Positions 29,493 to 38,436 of a stretch of DNA of 64,000 nt are shown here, piece by piece (the first letter of the stretch is position 1; the number at the start of each line of letters is the position of its first letter). The stretch comes from Enhygromyxa salina (GTDB taxonomy: Bacteria; Myxococcota_A; Polyangia; Nannocystales; Nannocystaceae): positions 1-64,000 of the forward strand of contig NZ_PVNL01000092.1 in assembly GCF_002994635.1 (NCBI RefSeq), read 5' to 3'. The notes beneath the pieces were generated by a model that searched no databases, was not told the DNA's origin, and saw only the letters and a list, made by a program, of their open reading frames with translations. The translations under genes and the position numbers were made by a program.

Positions 29493-31358
29493 ATGGAAGT
29501 CTCCGAAATTCAAACCATCCATCACGACGTCGTCGTCATTGGCGCTGGCGGGGCTGGTCTGCGGGCGGCGATCGAGTGCAGCGCGCTGGGCCTCAACACA
29601 GGGGTGCTGTCCAAGAGCTTGCTCGGCAAGGCTCACACGGTCATGGCCGAGGGCGGCATGGCGGCGGCCATGGGCAATGTCGACCCGCGCGACAACTGGA
29701 AGATCCACTTTCGCGACACCATGCGCGGCGGGAAATTCCTCAACCAATGGCGCATGGCCGAGCTCCACGCCAAGCTCGCGCCAGCTCGCGTGCGCGAGCT
29801 CGAGGACTGGGGGGCGGTGTTCGATCGGACCCAAGAGGGCCTGATCAACCAGCGCAACTTTGGCGGTCATCGCTACCCGCGGCTGGCCCACGTCGGCGAT
29901 CGGACCGGGCTCGAGCTGATCCGGACCTTGCAGGATCACGGCGTCCACCAGGGCATCGACTTTCACATGGAGTGCGCGGCCCTGCAGCTGCTGGTCGACG
30001 ACGGCCGGATCGCTGGGGTCGCCTGCTACTGGCGCGAGACCGGGCGCTTCTTGTTGCTGCGCGCCCCGGCCGTGATCATGGCGACCGGCGGCGGCGGCCG
30101 AGCGTGGCGGGTGACCAGCAACTCGTGGGAGTACACGGGCGACGGGACCGCGCTGGCCTACGAGATCGGCGCGGAGCTGATGGACATCGAGTTCACCCAG
30201 TTCCACCCGACCGGCATGGTCTGGCCGCCCTCGGTCCGCGGCACGCTGGTCACCGAGGGCGTGCGCGGTGAGGGGGGGATCCTCATGAACAATGCAGGCG
30301 AGCGCTTCATGTTCAACTACATCCCCGAGCGCTTCAAATCGGAGACCGCCGAGACGATCGAAGAGGCCGACTCGTGGCTCGAGGGCAAGCCTGGCGCCCG
30401 GCGGCCACCCGAGCTGCTGACCCGCGACGTGGTCGCCCGGGCGATCCGTGACGAGGTCGCGGCCGGTCGTGGCTCACCCCACGGCGGGGCGTTCCTCGAC
30501 ATCGCGAGCCGCCGCCCGGCCGACTACATCAAGCGCAAGCTGCCCTCGATGTACCACCAGTTCAAGGAGCTGGCCGAGGTCGACATCACCGCCGATCCGA
30601 TGGAGGTCGGCCCCACGCTGCACTATTTCATGGGTGGCATTCGGGTCGACGTGGACTCGCAGCAGACCAAGGTCCCGGGCCTGTTCGCGTGTGGGGAGTG
30701 TGCGGCCGGGCTCCACGGCGCCAACCGGCTCGGCGGCAATTCGCTCTCGGATCTGATCGTGTTTGGGGCCCTCGCCGGGCAGGGCGCCAAGGCCTACGTC
30801 GACCAGCTCGGCAAGCCGGGCAACCCCGTGCCCAGGGCCGACGACGAGCAGATCAAGGCCGCGTTTCGCCGGGCCACCGCGCCGCTCAACCGCGAGGGCG
30901 GCGAGAACCCCTATGTCATCCACGACGAGCTGCAGGACCTCATGGGCAAGCACGTCGGCATCATTCGCGAGGGGCCCGAGCTGATCGAGGGCATCGAGAA
31001 GCTGCAGGCGCTCAAGGCTCGCGTCGCCAACGTCAAGGCCCACGGCGCCAGCCAGTACAACCCTGGCTGGCACGAGGCCCTGTCGCTCGAGTCGCTCATG
31101 GTCACGTCCGAGGCCGTCGCTCGGGCGGCGCTCATGCGCGAGGAGAGCCGCGGCGCGCATACTCGGCTGGACTTCGCCGGCGAGCGCCCCGAGTGGGGCA
31201 GGGTCAATATCATCGTGTACAGGGGTGAGGATGGCGAGATGAAGGTCGAGAAGGTCGAGCGCTCGGACCCTCCCAAGCACCTAGCGGAGATCGGCCACGC
31301 CGACATCGACGCGCTCGAGGCCGGCAAGATTGGCGCCGACGCACCGGAGGGGGTCTGA
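29493..31358 (+). CDS. sdhA: Succinate dehydrogenase/fumarate reductase flavoprotein subunit
   Basis: The 621-residue protein shows an N-terminal FAD-binding VVVIGAGGAGLRAAIECSAL, the covalent-flavin His region GKAHTVMAEGGMAAAMG, the substrate region FHPTGMVWPP with RGTLVTEGVRGEGGILMN carrying the catalytic Arg, and the C-terminal FAD contact GANRLGGNSLSDLIVFG. It oxidises succinate to fumarate and passes electrons to SdhB. The length and the longer loop before the RGEGG motif match the fumarate-reductase-like/actinobacterial-type SdhA rather than the enterobacterial one. Neighbours on both sides (4-bp and 2-bp gaps) are the anchor and iron-sulfur subunits. Confidence 0.96.
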   Translation: MEVSEIQTIHHDVVVIGAGGAGLRAAIECSALGLNTGVLSKSLLGKAHTVMAEGGMAAAMGNVDPRDNWKIHFRDTMRGGKFLNQWRMAELHAKLAPARVRELEDWGAVFDRTQEGLINQRNFGGHRYPRLAHVGDRTGLELIRTLQDHGVHQGIDFHMECAALQLLVDDGRIAGVACYWRETGRFLLLRAPAVIMATGGGGRAWRVTSNSWEYTGDGTALAYEIGAELMDIEFTQFHPTGMVWPPSVRGTLVTEGVRGEGGILMNNAGERFMFNYIPERFKSETAETIEEADSWLEGKPGARRPPELLTRDVVARAIRDEVAAGRGSPHGGAFLDIASRRPADYIKRKLPSMYHQFKELAEVDITADPMEVGPTLHYFMGGIRVDVDSQQTKVPGLFACGECAAGLHGANRLGGNSLSDLIVFGALAGQGAKAYVDQLGKPGNPVPRADDEQIKAAFRRATAPLNREGGENPYVIHDELQDLMGKHVGIIREGPELIEGIEKLQALKARVANVKAHGASQYNPGWHEALSLESLMVTSEAVARAALMREESRGAHTRLDFAGERPEWGRVNIIVYRGEDGEMKVEKVERSDPPKHLAEIGHADIDALEAGKIGADAPEGV

Positions 31359-31360
31359 CC

Positions 31361-32173
31361 ATGGCCACCCGCAAGCGCAACTTCAAGGTCTGGCGCGGCG
31401 ACGCGTCGGGCGGCGAGTTCAAGGACTACGAGTCCGACGTCGGCGAGGGCATGGTCGTGCTCGACGTGCTCCACGCGATCCAGGCCAAAGAGGCCGGGGA
31501 CCTGGCGATCCGCTGGAACTGCAAGGCCGGCAAGTGCGGCTCGTGCAGCATGGAGATCAACGGCAAGCCGCGGCTCGCGTGCATGAACCGGATGAACAGC
31601 TATGACCCCGACGAGACCATCGTCGTCCAGCCGCTCAAGGCCTTCCCGATCATCAAGGATCTGGTCTGCGACGTCTCGTGGAACTACGAGCAGAACCGGC
31701 GGATCAAGCCGTTCACCCCGCGCCCGCGCGAGGCTGACGGCGAGCACCGGATGTACCAGCAAGACGCGGATCGGGTCCAGGAGTTCCGCAAGTGCATCGA
31801 GTGCTTCTTGTGCCAGGACGTGTGTCACGTCCTGCGTGATCGTGCGGGCAAGGCCGCGTTCGCGGGTCCGCGCTTCATGATCCGCGTGGCCGGCCTCGAG
31901 ATGAACCCGCTCGATGCCGCCGACCGGATCCCCGAGACCCGCGACGAGTACGGCTCGGGCATGTGCAACATCACCCGTTGCTGCACCGAGGTCTGCCCGG
32001 AGCACATCAACATCACCGATAACGGGATCATCCCGCTCAAGGAGCGCGTCGTCGATCGTTACTACGATCCGCTCAAGATCGTCGGTCGCAAGCTGCTTGG
32101 TCGCAAGCTGCGGACCAAGTCGGAGCCCTATAAACCACCACCCACCCCGAAACGACAGGTGCAAGATGAGTGA
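31361..32173 (+). CDS. sdhB: Succinate dehydrogenase iron-sulfur subunit
   Basis: The 270-residue protein carries the plant-type [2Fe-2S] ligands CKAGKCGSCSMEINGKPRLAC in the N-terminal half and two Cys-rich motifs in the C-terminal half (CIECFLCQDVCH and CNITRCCTEVCPEHI) for the [4Fe-4S] and third cluster. It links the flavoprotein to the membrane anchor and quinone. Its 3' end overlaps the next small gene by 8 bp. Confidence 0.96.
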   Translation: MATRKRNFKVWRGDASGGEFKDYESDVGEGMVVLDVLHAIQAKEAGDLAIRWNCKAGKCGSCSMEINGKPRLACMNRMNSYDPDETIVVQPLKAFPIIKDLVCDVSWNYEQNRRIKPFTPRPREADGEHRMYQQDADRVQEFRKCIECFLCQDVCHVLRDRAGKAAFAGPRFMIRVAGLEMNPLDAADRIPETRDEYGSGMCNITRCCTEVCPEHINITDNGIIPLKERVVDRYYDPLKIVGRKLLGRKLRTKSEPYKPPPTPKRQVQDE

Positions 32174-32675
32174 GGCCGAGATCTTCGAGCTCAAGCCAAT
32201 CCATGTCGACAGCGTCCCACACTCGCTGGCGAAGGCCCGCAAGTATCGGGACCTCAACGATCCGCGCCAGGCCGAGAGCATCTGCCACGACATTCTGGCC
32301 GTCGATCCCGACAATCGGGATGCGCGGCTCGAGCTGATCTTGGCGATGAGCGATCAGTTTTCAGGTACACGCAAGTCGCCGCGCACGGTCGACATCATGC
32401 AGCACATCGACAAGCTCGATGACGCGTACTCGCGGCTGTACTACCGGGGCCTGATCACCGAGCGCGAGGCGCTGGGGTTCTTGGAGCGCGGGCACGCAGC
32501 CGCGTTCGCGTATGAGGGCCTGCGCGAGGCCATGGATCTGTATGAGGCCGCCGAGAAGCTCCGGCCCGTTGGCAACGATGACGCGATCCTGCGCTGGAAC
32601 GCGTGCGTGCGGGTGATCCGACGCGAGAAGCTGCGGCCCCCGGCCGAGTACGCGCACGAGCTACCGCTCGAGTAG
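32166..32675 (+). CDS. Small helical/TPR-like protein in the sdh operon
   Basis: ATG 32,166 overlaps the sdhB stop (ATGAGTGA), giving 169 residues. The sequence is soluble and helical, with a TPR-like pair (SLAKARKYRDLNDPRQAESI, ILAVDPDNRDARLEL) and a repeated helix later (AAFAYEGLREAMDLYEAAEK). No enzyme motif is visible. The tight coupling to sdhB suggests a role linked to the succinate dehydrogenase complex, such as assembly, but this is inference from position only. Confidence 0.75.
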   Translation: MSEAEIFELKPIHVDSVPHSLAKARKYRDLNDPRQAESICHDILAVDPDNRDARLELILAMSDQFSGTRKSPRTVDIMQHIDKLDDAYSRLYYRGLITEREALGFLERGHAAAFAYEGLREAMDLYEAAEKLRPVGNDDAILRWNACVRVIRREKLRPPAEYAHELPLE

Positions 32676-32701
32676 CGCGGTCCCATTGCTCACACCCGCG
32701 C

Positions 32702-33994
32702 TCACACCAGGTCGACACGTCGGGCGCCGACCGAGCGGGCCGGCGCGTGGCGATCCCAGATCACGTGCGGGCTGCCCAACAGCTGCTCGGCCAGCCCCAG
32801 CGTCGGCGAGCTGTCGAGATCCTCGGGCAAGTAGATGCCCGGGCTGGCCCGGCGCAGCTGATGCCAGCCCGCGAGCACCCCGGCGCTGACCTGCATCAAG
32901 GTGGCGTTGGTCGAGTACGCCAGCGCGTCGGCGACCGCGGTCTGCCAGCCGATCCACAGCTCGCCCAGGGTGTGGCTGCACAGCAGCACGCCGACCCGGT
33001 TGAACCCGCCGAGATCCCCGAGGTGATCGGGCGGGTACAGCCGTCGGGTCTGCCACTGAGCTGGCTTGCGATCGGGCGCGGCCGCGAGCGCGGCCTCGGA
33101 CGCGGGGGGCAGGCGGTAGCAGTACGCCAGGTCCACGCTCGGGTACATGGCCCCGAGGCTGACCAGCTCCTCATGCGGGACGAGGTGGCCGCGGATCAGC
33201 TCGTCGCCGCAGCGGGCCTCATACAGCGCCCGGTGAGGTGCGTGCGACAAGACCTCGAGCTCACCGCTGGCGGTGATCATTGCTTCGGGCTCGAGCAGCT
33301 CCTCGAGGCAGCCGCCCGGGCTCCACGTGCAGGGGAACCGCTCGCTGGCCGGCTCGAGCTCGCGGCTGGTCGTGGTCGTGTCGATCTCCGTGAACAGCAG
33401 CGTGTGCAGATCCAGCGCGTCGAGGCTGGCCGGTCGACCGCTGCGCGCGGCCAGCTCGGTCAGCCCGCGGGCGACCAACAAATTGATCAGGCCAGGGTTC
33501 ATGCCCATGCACAGCAGGTGCACGCCAGCCTCGATGTCCGGCGGATCAAACAGGGCCTGGGCCCGCAGCATGCACCGGGCGCTGTTGGGGTCGACGCGCA
33601 GGGCGGCGAGCCAGTCGTCGTAGGCGGTGGTCAGGTAGCTCGCGCCGGCTTCAGCGCAGGCGCTCATGCAGTCGCGGGTGCCCACGCTCGCGAGCTCGAT
33701 GACCTCGTCCGGGCGGTGTTCGCGGAGCAGCCGCGCGAGGTCCTGCTTGTGCTCGAGGTTCTGGGCCGGGAGCCAGCGCGCGCACCCGGGCATCGGCATC
33801 GGATCGCGGGCGGGCGCGCTGTCGAGCAACAACAGCTCGGAGGTGGCGGGCAACAGCGCGCGACCTAGCGGATGACCGGCCAGAAGCGCTAGGGTGGCGC
33901 GTCCGACCCCGCCGGCGGCGCCGAGCATCAGCACCTTGCGGCGAGTCGGCGCAGATACGCGATCTTTGGCCAAGACCCGGCCAGTATGACCCAC
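32702..33994 (-). CDS. Homospermidine-synthase-like / saccharopine-reductase-family protein
   Basis: The protein has an N-terminal Rossmann fold (KVLMLGAAGGVGRATLALLA), a partner motif VIELASVGTRDCMSACAEAG, the family segment GMNPGLINLLVARGL, and a long C-terminal domain. GxNPG in this position is typical of homospermidine synthase and related saccharopine-dehydrogenase-like enzymes, which transfer an aminobutyl group through an NAD-linked imine. The gene is divergent from an aminopropyltransferase operon, consistent with polyamine chemistry. The start is uncertain: GTG 33,994 (about 430 residues) leaves a 49-bp divergent promoter gap, while ATG 34,063 or 34,090 would overlap the neighbour's start. 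Exact substrate is unknown. Confidence 0.75.
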   Translation of the reverse strand: MGHTGRVLAKDRVSAPTRRKVLMLGAAGGVGRATLALLAGHPLGRALLPATSELLLLDSAPARDPMPMPGCARWLPAQNLEHKQDLARLLREHRPDEVIELASVGTRDCMSACAEAGASYLTTAYDDWLAALRVDPNSARCMLRAQALFDPPDIEAGVHLLCMGMNPGLINLLVARGLTELAARSGRPASLDALDLHTLLFTEIDTTTTSRELEPASERFPCTWSPGGCLEELLEPEAMITASGELEVLSHAPHRALYEARCGDELIRGHLVPHEELVSLGAMYPSVDLAYCYRLPPASEAALAAAPDRKPAQWQTRRLYPPDHLGDLGGFNRVGVLLCSHTLGELWIGWQTAVADALAYSTNATLMQVSAGVLAGWHQLRRASPGIYLPEDLDSSPTLGLAEQLLGSPHVIWDRHAPARSVGARRVDLV

Positions 33995-34043
33995 GACGCG
34001 CGCATCCGTCGAGTCCCGCGCCGCCCCCTCGAGTTCACCGAAC

Positions 34044-34982
34044 GTGTCAGACAAGTCGATCATCGAGCCATTTAGCCAGGGCGTCAGCATCAGCTACGCG
34101 ATCGATCGCGTGATCGCGCAAGGGCAGACCAAGTATCAGCACTACCTGATCGCCGACACCCCGGGGTACGGGCGCGCGCTGTTCCTGGATCGCTTGATCC
34201 AGTCGTCCGAGTCCGACGAGCCGCTCTACCACGAGCCGTTGATCCACCCGGCCGCGGTGCTGTCGGGCGGACCCAAGCGGGTGCTGGTCGCGGGCACGGG
34301 CGAGGGCGCGACCTTGCGCGAGCTCGTCAAGCATCCCAGCGTCGAGTACATCCTCGCGGTCGACCTCGACGCCGAGGTCGTGCAGGCGTGCAGGCAGCAC
34401 CTGCCCAGCTGGCACGACGGCGCCTTCGATGATCCGCGCGTCGAGCTGATCTACGAGGACGTCGAGGCCACGCTCGCGCGCTCGAAGGACGGCGAGTGGG
34501 ACATGATCGTGCTGGACATCACCGACCCGGTCGAGGACGGCCCCTCGCTCGACCTGTTCACGATCCGGTTCTACGCCGAGGTCGCGCGGGTGCTCGCCGA
34601 CGATGGGATCATGACCATGCAGTGCGGCGAGCTCGATCCGGTCGACATGCGGGTGTGTCGATCGGTGCGGACCAGCCTGTCGGCGGTGTTTCCGTGGGTG
34701 CAGATCCTGCAGACCTACGTGCCCTCGTTTCACTCGCTGTGGGGGATTGGGATCTGCGCCAAGCGGGCGTTCGATCTCGACCCGCCGGATCTCGACCAGC
34801 GGATCGCGGCGGTCCCCGGCCTGCGCGTCTACGACATCCACTCGCACGCCTCGATCGTCCACATGCCAAAATTGCTGCGCGAGCGGCTCGAGGAGCCGGG
34901 CAAGCTGGTGACCGGGCGCGGCGAGGATCGGCTGATCAGCTACGACGTCAAGGGCACGGGCCTCCCGGATCACGAGACCTGA
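34044..34982 (+). CDS. Polyamine aminopropyltransferase, thermospermine-synthase-like
   Basis: The GTG start at 34,044 gives 312 residues. The N-terminal beta domain (TKYQHYLIADTPGYGRALFL then IQSSESDEPLYHEPLIHPA) and the SAM-type fold (VLVAGTGEGATLRELVKH, AVDLDAEVVQACRQHLP) are those of spermidine/spermine synthases, which move aminopropyl from decarboxylated SAM. The catalytic segment VLDITDPVEDGPSLDLFT matches the DPIEGGPxxxLYT form of thermospermine (ACL5-type) synthases more than the DSTDPxGP form of spermidine synthases. It is first in an operon with an ATP-grasp ligase (4-bp gap) and a hydrolase, and divergent from a homospermidine-synthase-like gene. Confidence 0.85.
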   Translation: MSDKSIIEPFSQGVSISYAIDRVIAQGQTKYQHYLIADTPGYGRALFLDRLIQSSESDEPLYHEPLIHPAAVLSGGPKRVLVAGTGEGATLRELVKHPSVEYILAVDLDAEVVQACRQHLPSWHDGAFDDPRVELIYEDVEATLARSKDGEWDMIVLDITDPVEDGPSLDLFTIRFYAEVARVLADDGIMTMQCGELDPVDMRVCRSVRTSLSAVFPWVQILQTYVPSFHSLWGIGICAKRAFDLDPPDLDQRIAAVPGLRVYDIHSHASIVHMPKLLRERLEEPGKLVTGRGEDRLISYDVKGTGLPDHET

Positions 34983-34986
34983 TCGC

Positions 34987-36069
34987 ATGGGCGGAGCAGC
35001 TGAACCGGCGCCGTGGAGTCGGACCAATCTGTTGATCGCGGCCGCGGCGGCGCGGCTCGGCGTCGAGGCCACGCCGCTCGCCAGCCAACACAGCGACTTC
35101 TTCATGCGCCTGCGCTGGCCGGGCGCGCCCGAGGGGCCGCGGGCGGTGATCATCTCCAAGACCCGCTCGCCGTACTTGACCGAGGTCGCGCAGACGCTGA
35201 CCAACAACAAATTCATCTCGCGGGAGCTGCTCGCCGCGCGGGGGCTACCGGTGATCCGAGGTGAGCTGTTCGACGAGGCCAGTGAGGTGGTGGCGGACGG
35301 GCGCGCGGGCGCGATCTTGGCCGAGCGCGGCCGCGTGGTCGTCAAGCCCAATTGGGGCAACCGCGGGATCGGGATCGTGACCGATGTCGTCGAGTTCGCG
35401 CAGCTGGCCGCGGCGATCGAGTTCGCGCGCGATCATGACCGGGACGAGGAGGCCGTGGTCGAGCCGTTCGTGTCGGGCATCAACCTGCGCGTCGCGGTGA
35501 TCGGGGGCCGGGCCGTCGCGGCCGCCGAGATCAGCCGACCGCAGCTGCGCGGGGACGGCCAGCGCACGGCCACGCAGCTGCTCGAGGCGCTGAACCTCGA
35601 CGCCCGGCGGGGCACCTGGTCACGGCCAAGCCTGGTGCCGCTCGATCACATCGAGGCCGAATTGGTGGCGGAGCGGCTCGCGGTCGCCGGTTATCATCTC
35701 GATGATGTCTTGCCCGAGAATCTCTGCGTGGAGCTGTGCTTCGAGGAGCTCGACGTGATCGATCGCAGCGACGAGCTGCGCCCGAGCTGGGCCGCGATCG
35801 CGGTCGAGGCCGCGACGGCGCTGGGCGTCGACGTGGCTGGCGTCGATCTGCGTGGGCCCGCCCACGTGCTCCTGCGCAGCGCCCCGGCCACCAGCGGCGA
35901 CCAGGCGACCCACGCCAGCGCAGGCGTGCTCGAGGTCAACGCGCTCCCGGCCCTGCACCTGCACGCGCTGCCGACCGTCGGCTCGCCGCGCCCGGTGTTC
36001 GACGCGTTCGTGGCCTACTGCCTGCAGATGCCTGGCGCGCCCCCGGTGTGTGCGAGGGTGCTGGTATGA
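34987..36069 (+). CDS. ATP-grasp ligase related to cyanophycin synthetase
   Basis: The 360-residue ATP-grasp protein has NNKFISRELLAARGLPVIRG, the ATP-binding strand VVVKPNWGNRGIGIV, EPFVSGINLRVAVIGGRAVA, then GDGQRTATQLLEALNLDARR and a C-terminal metal/ATP region (LGVDVAGVDL, GVLEVNALPALHLHALPTVG). The GDG...LxxxxNxDxRR block is a hallmark of the ATP-grasp half of cyanophycin synthetases; the Mur-ligase half is absent. Such enzymes join a carboxylate to an amine through an acyl phosphate. Next to an aminopropyltransferase, an amide between an amino acid or peptide and a polyamine is a plausible product (inference). The stop overlaps the next start (ATGA at 36,066). Confidence 0.82.
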   Translation: MGGAAEPAPWSRTNLLIAAAAARLGVEATPLASQHSDFFMRLRWPGAPEGPRAVIISKTRSPYLTEVAQTLTNNKFISRELLAARGLPVIRGELFDEASEVVADGRAGAILAERGRVVVKPNWGNRGIGIVTDVVEFAQLAAAIEFARDHDRDEEAVVEPFVSGINLRVAVIGGRAVAAAEISRPQLRGDGQRTATQLLEALNLDARRGTWSRPSLVPLDHIEAELVAERLAVAGYHLDDVLPENLCVELCFEELDVIDRSDELRPSWAAIAVEAATALGVDVAGVDLRGPAHVLLRSAPATSGDQATHASAGVLEVNALPALHLHALPTVGSPRPVFDAFVAYCLQMPGAPPVCARVLV

Positions 36070-37241
36070 GCGAGATCCAGCGGCTGGTCCGACGCCGCCG
36101 GCTCAAGCGGATCGCCCTGGGGGCGCTCGCGGTCACGCTGGTGTCCGCGACGGTCGTGGTCGTGCAGGCGTGGGTGCCGTTTGGCCATCGCGCGACCGGA
36201 GACCGCCTCGAGCGGATGCGGGCGTCGCCGCAGTGGGACGGGGGCGGGTTCGAGAACCCGCAGCCGCTGTGGAACGACGGCCTGGGGATGATCACCGAGG
36301 CGTGGACCGGCAGCGATCAGTCGAGCCCGGATCAGCCGCTGGAATTCGACGGTGGCGACCTCTCGCGCTTCGAGCAGCCGCCCGCGACCGGCCTGCGCGT
36401 GACCTGGCTCGGTCACTCGACGCTGCTGATCGAGATCGACGGCCACACCGTGCTCACGGATCCGGTGTGGGGCGAGCGGACGTCGCCGCTTCGCTGGGCT
36501 GGACCCACGCGGTTTTTTCCGCCGCCGATCCCGTTGGCCGAGCTGCCGCCGGTCGACGCGGTGTTGATCTCGCACGACCACTACGATCACCTCGACTACG
36601 CCACGATCGACGCGATCAAGCAGTGGGACACCCGCTTCGTGGTCCCGCTCGGGGTCGGGGCGCACCTCGAGTACTGGGGCGTGCCGGTCGAGCGGATCAT
36701 CGAGCTCGACTGGTGGGAGCGCACGCGCGTCGGCGCCCTCGAGATCGCCTGTGCGCCGGCCCGGCACGCCTCGGGTCGGCAGCTGTTCGATCAGAACAAC
36801 ACGCTGTGGGCTGGCTACGCGCTGCTCGGCGGTGACCACCGGGTGTTCTTCTCGGGCGACACCGGGCTGTTCCCCGGCATGACCGAGATCGGCGAGCAGC
36901 TCGGGCCCTTCGACCTCACGATGATCGAGGCCGGCGCCTACGGGCAGGCCTGGCCGGACTGGCACATCGGGCCCGAGCAGGCCGTGCGCGCCCACCAGAT
37001 GCTGCGCGGTGAGGTCATGCTGCCGATCCACTGGGGCCTGTTCGATCTCGCCTATCACGGCTGGACCGAGCCGATCGAGCGCACGCTGATCGCGGCCGCA
37101 GCCGCGGGGGTCGTCGTGGCGGCGCCGCAGCCGGGGCAGAGCTTCGAGCCCGAGGCGCTCGGGCCGATCGAGCGCTGGTGGCCGGCCGTGCTGTGGCGGA
37201 CGGCCAAGGAGTATCCGATCGTGTCGACCGGCGTCGACTGA
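36066..37241 (+). CDS. NAPE-PLD-like metallo-beta-lactamase-fold hydrolase
   Basis: The 391-residue protein starts with a basic segment and one transmembrane helix (RIALGALAVTLVSATVVVVQ), placing the enzyme outside the inner membrane or as a lipid-facing membrane protein. Metal-binding motifs: WLGHSTLLIEIDGHTVLTDP, LISHDHYDHLD (HxHxDH), FFSGDTGLF and LPIHWGLFDLAYH. The arrangement matches N-acyl-phosphatidylethanolamine phospholipase D (NAPE-PLD)/UlaG-like zinc hydrolases. It is the third gene of the aminopropyltransferase operon, coupled by ATGA, so it may act on the operon product or a lipid carrying it (inference). Confidence 0.85.
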   Translation: MSEIQRLVRRRRLKRIALGALAVTLVSATVVVVQAWVPFGHRATGDRLERMRASPQWDGGGFENPQPLWNDGLGMITEAWTGSDQSSPDQPLEFDGGDLSRFEQPPATGLRVTWLGHSTLLIEIDGHTVLTDPVWGERTSPLRWAGPTRFFPPPIPLAELPPVDAVLISHDHYDHLDYATIDAIKQWDTRFVVPLGVGAHLEYWGVPVERIIELDWWERTRVGALEIACAPARHASGRQLFDQNNTLWAGYALLGGDHRVFFSGDTGLFPGMTEIGEQLGPFDLTMIEAGAYGQAWPDWHIGPEQAVRAHQMLRGEVMLPIHWGLFDLAYHGWTEPIERTLIAAAAAGVVVAAPQPGQSFEPEALGPIERWWPAVLWRTAKEYPIVSTGVD

Positions 37242-37269
37242 CGGCGCGGTCAGGCGGCTGGTCGGGTCT

Positions 37270-37314
37270 CCCCCATATCGGGGGAATGGGTGCTCGTGCG
37301 GCACCCCCATATCG
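37270..37314. promoter_or_regulatory. Paired CCCCCATATCG repeats in intergenic region
   Basis: CCCCCATATCG occurs at 37,270-37,280 and again at 37,304-37,314, with a 34-bp spacing. The first copy continues into GGGG, forming a short palindrome, and between them GGGTGC/GCACCC (37,288-37,306) can pair as a stem. The location is 29 bp after the hydrolase stop and 183 bp before the next lipoprotein start. It could be a terminator-like structure or a two-site operator; it lacks a T-tract. Confidence 0.35.
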
Positions 37315-37496
37315 ACGGCGCGCCGACCCCGATGGCGCCTCGCGGCGCTCGCAGAACGCCGTAGAACGGCTGAATTCAACGGCGTGTGCCGATTTTGGTC
37401 TCGTGGGCAAATCCGCGCAGCTCGCCTCGCCCGCGCGCGGAGCCTACGGTGAAGCACCGCTTTCGTTCACCTTCAATCAATAGAGACCGAATCGAC

Positions 37497-38420
37497 ATGA
37501 AAATCACATTCCTACATTGCGCCCCGCTGACACTCGCGCTCGCAACAATCGGGTTTACGGCCTGTGGCGGCGATGAGCCGCCGGGAACCGACTCGTTGGA
37601 CACCACTGGCGACACCGGAGACGGAGACGGCGACCCCGGGGACGGAGACGGCGACGGGGACGGGGACACGGGTGACGGCGACGGTGACCCCGGCGACGGC
37701 GACGGCGATCCGCCCACCGACACGGACATGGACGGCGTCTTCGACGCGGACGACAACTGCCCGGACATCGCCAACCCCAACCAGCTCGATTTCGACGCCA
37801 ACGGGATCGGCAACGTCTGCGACGTGCAGGTGTTCACGAGCGTGAGCGGGACGATCGACACGACCGCGAACGCGGACGCTGGTGCGTTCGCAGGCAGCTG
37901 CTCGATCCCGCTGGAGCTGATCGTCACGATGGGCGAGGTGCGTATTCAGCTCGACGATGACGCGGCCGTCGCGGCCTTCGAGATCGTCTCGCTCGACTTC
38001 GAGGACATCCCGGACAAGGAGTGCCAGCTGAACTTTGGGACCGCGTATGTCTCGCTCGAGGACTTTGGCGTCGACAACAACGGCGAGCCATTCCCAGTGT
38101 CCATGCCTCACTCGACGGCGGACCACGACGCTGGCGCGGTCGTCGGATCCAGCGACATGCCGCACCCGACGCTGGCGACCGGGATCATCTTGGCGACCAC
38201 CGATCCCAACGAAGAGCCGATGCCGAGCGATCTCAACCTCGATGGCACCCTGGCCGTGTTCACCGCGAACATCGATGGCGCGGGAGCTTCGGGGACGCTG
38301 GCCTGGGCGGACGCCGAGCACGTCGTGGCGATGGACACCTTCATGATCACCGACCCGATCAACCTGAACATAGAGTTTGAACTTGTCGGCCTCGTGGGGC
38401 CGCTCATCCTCGCGCCCTGA
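37497..38420 (+). CDS. Lipoprotein with GDGDGD linker and thrombospondin-type-3-like Ca motif
   Basis: ATG 37,497 gives MKITFLHCAPLTLALATIGF then lipobox FTAC (Cys23). A long linker of GDGD/PGDGD/TGDGD (about 36-75) follows, then a type-3 repeat DTDMDGVFDADDNCPDIANP whose Asp spacing fits Ca binding, and a beta-rich C-terminal domain of about 200 residues without recognised family. Total 307 residues. The linker is a projection from the outer membrane typical of this organism's surface lipoproteins. The 3' end converges with the FG-GAP gene, 16 bp apart. Confidence 0.85.
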   Translation: MKITFLHCAPLTLALATIGFTACGGDEPPGTDSLDTTGDTGDGDGDPGDGDGDGDGDTGDGDGDPGDGDGDPPTDTDMDGVFDADDNCPDIANPNQLDFDANGIGNVCDVQVFTSVSGTIDTTANADAGAFAGSCSIPLELIVTMGEVRIQLDDDAAVAAFEIVSLDFEDIPDKECQLNFGTAYVSLEDFGVDNNGEPFPVSMPHSTADHDAGAVVGSSDMPHPTLATGIILATTDPNEEPMPSDLNLDGTLAVFTANIDGAGASGTLAWADAEHVVAMDTFMITDPINLNIEFELVGLVGPLILAP

Positions 38421-38436
38421 CCGTACCTGGCGGACC

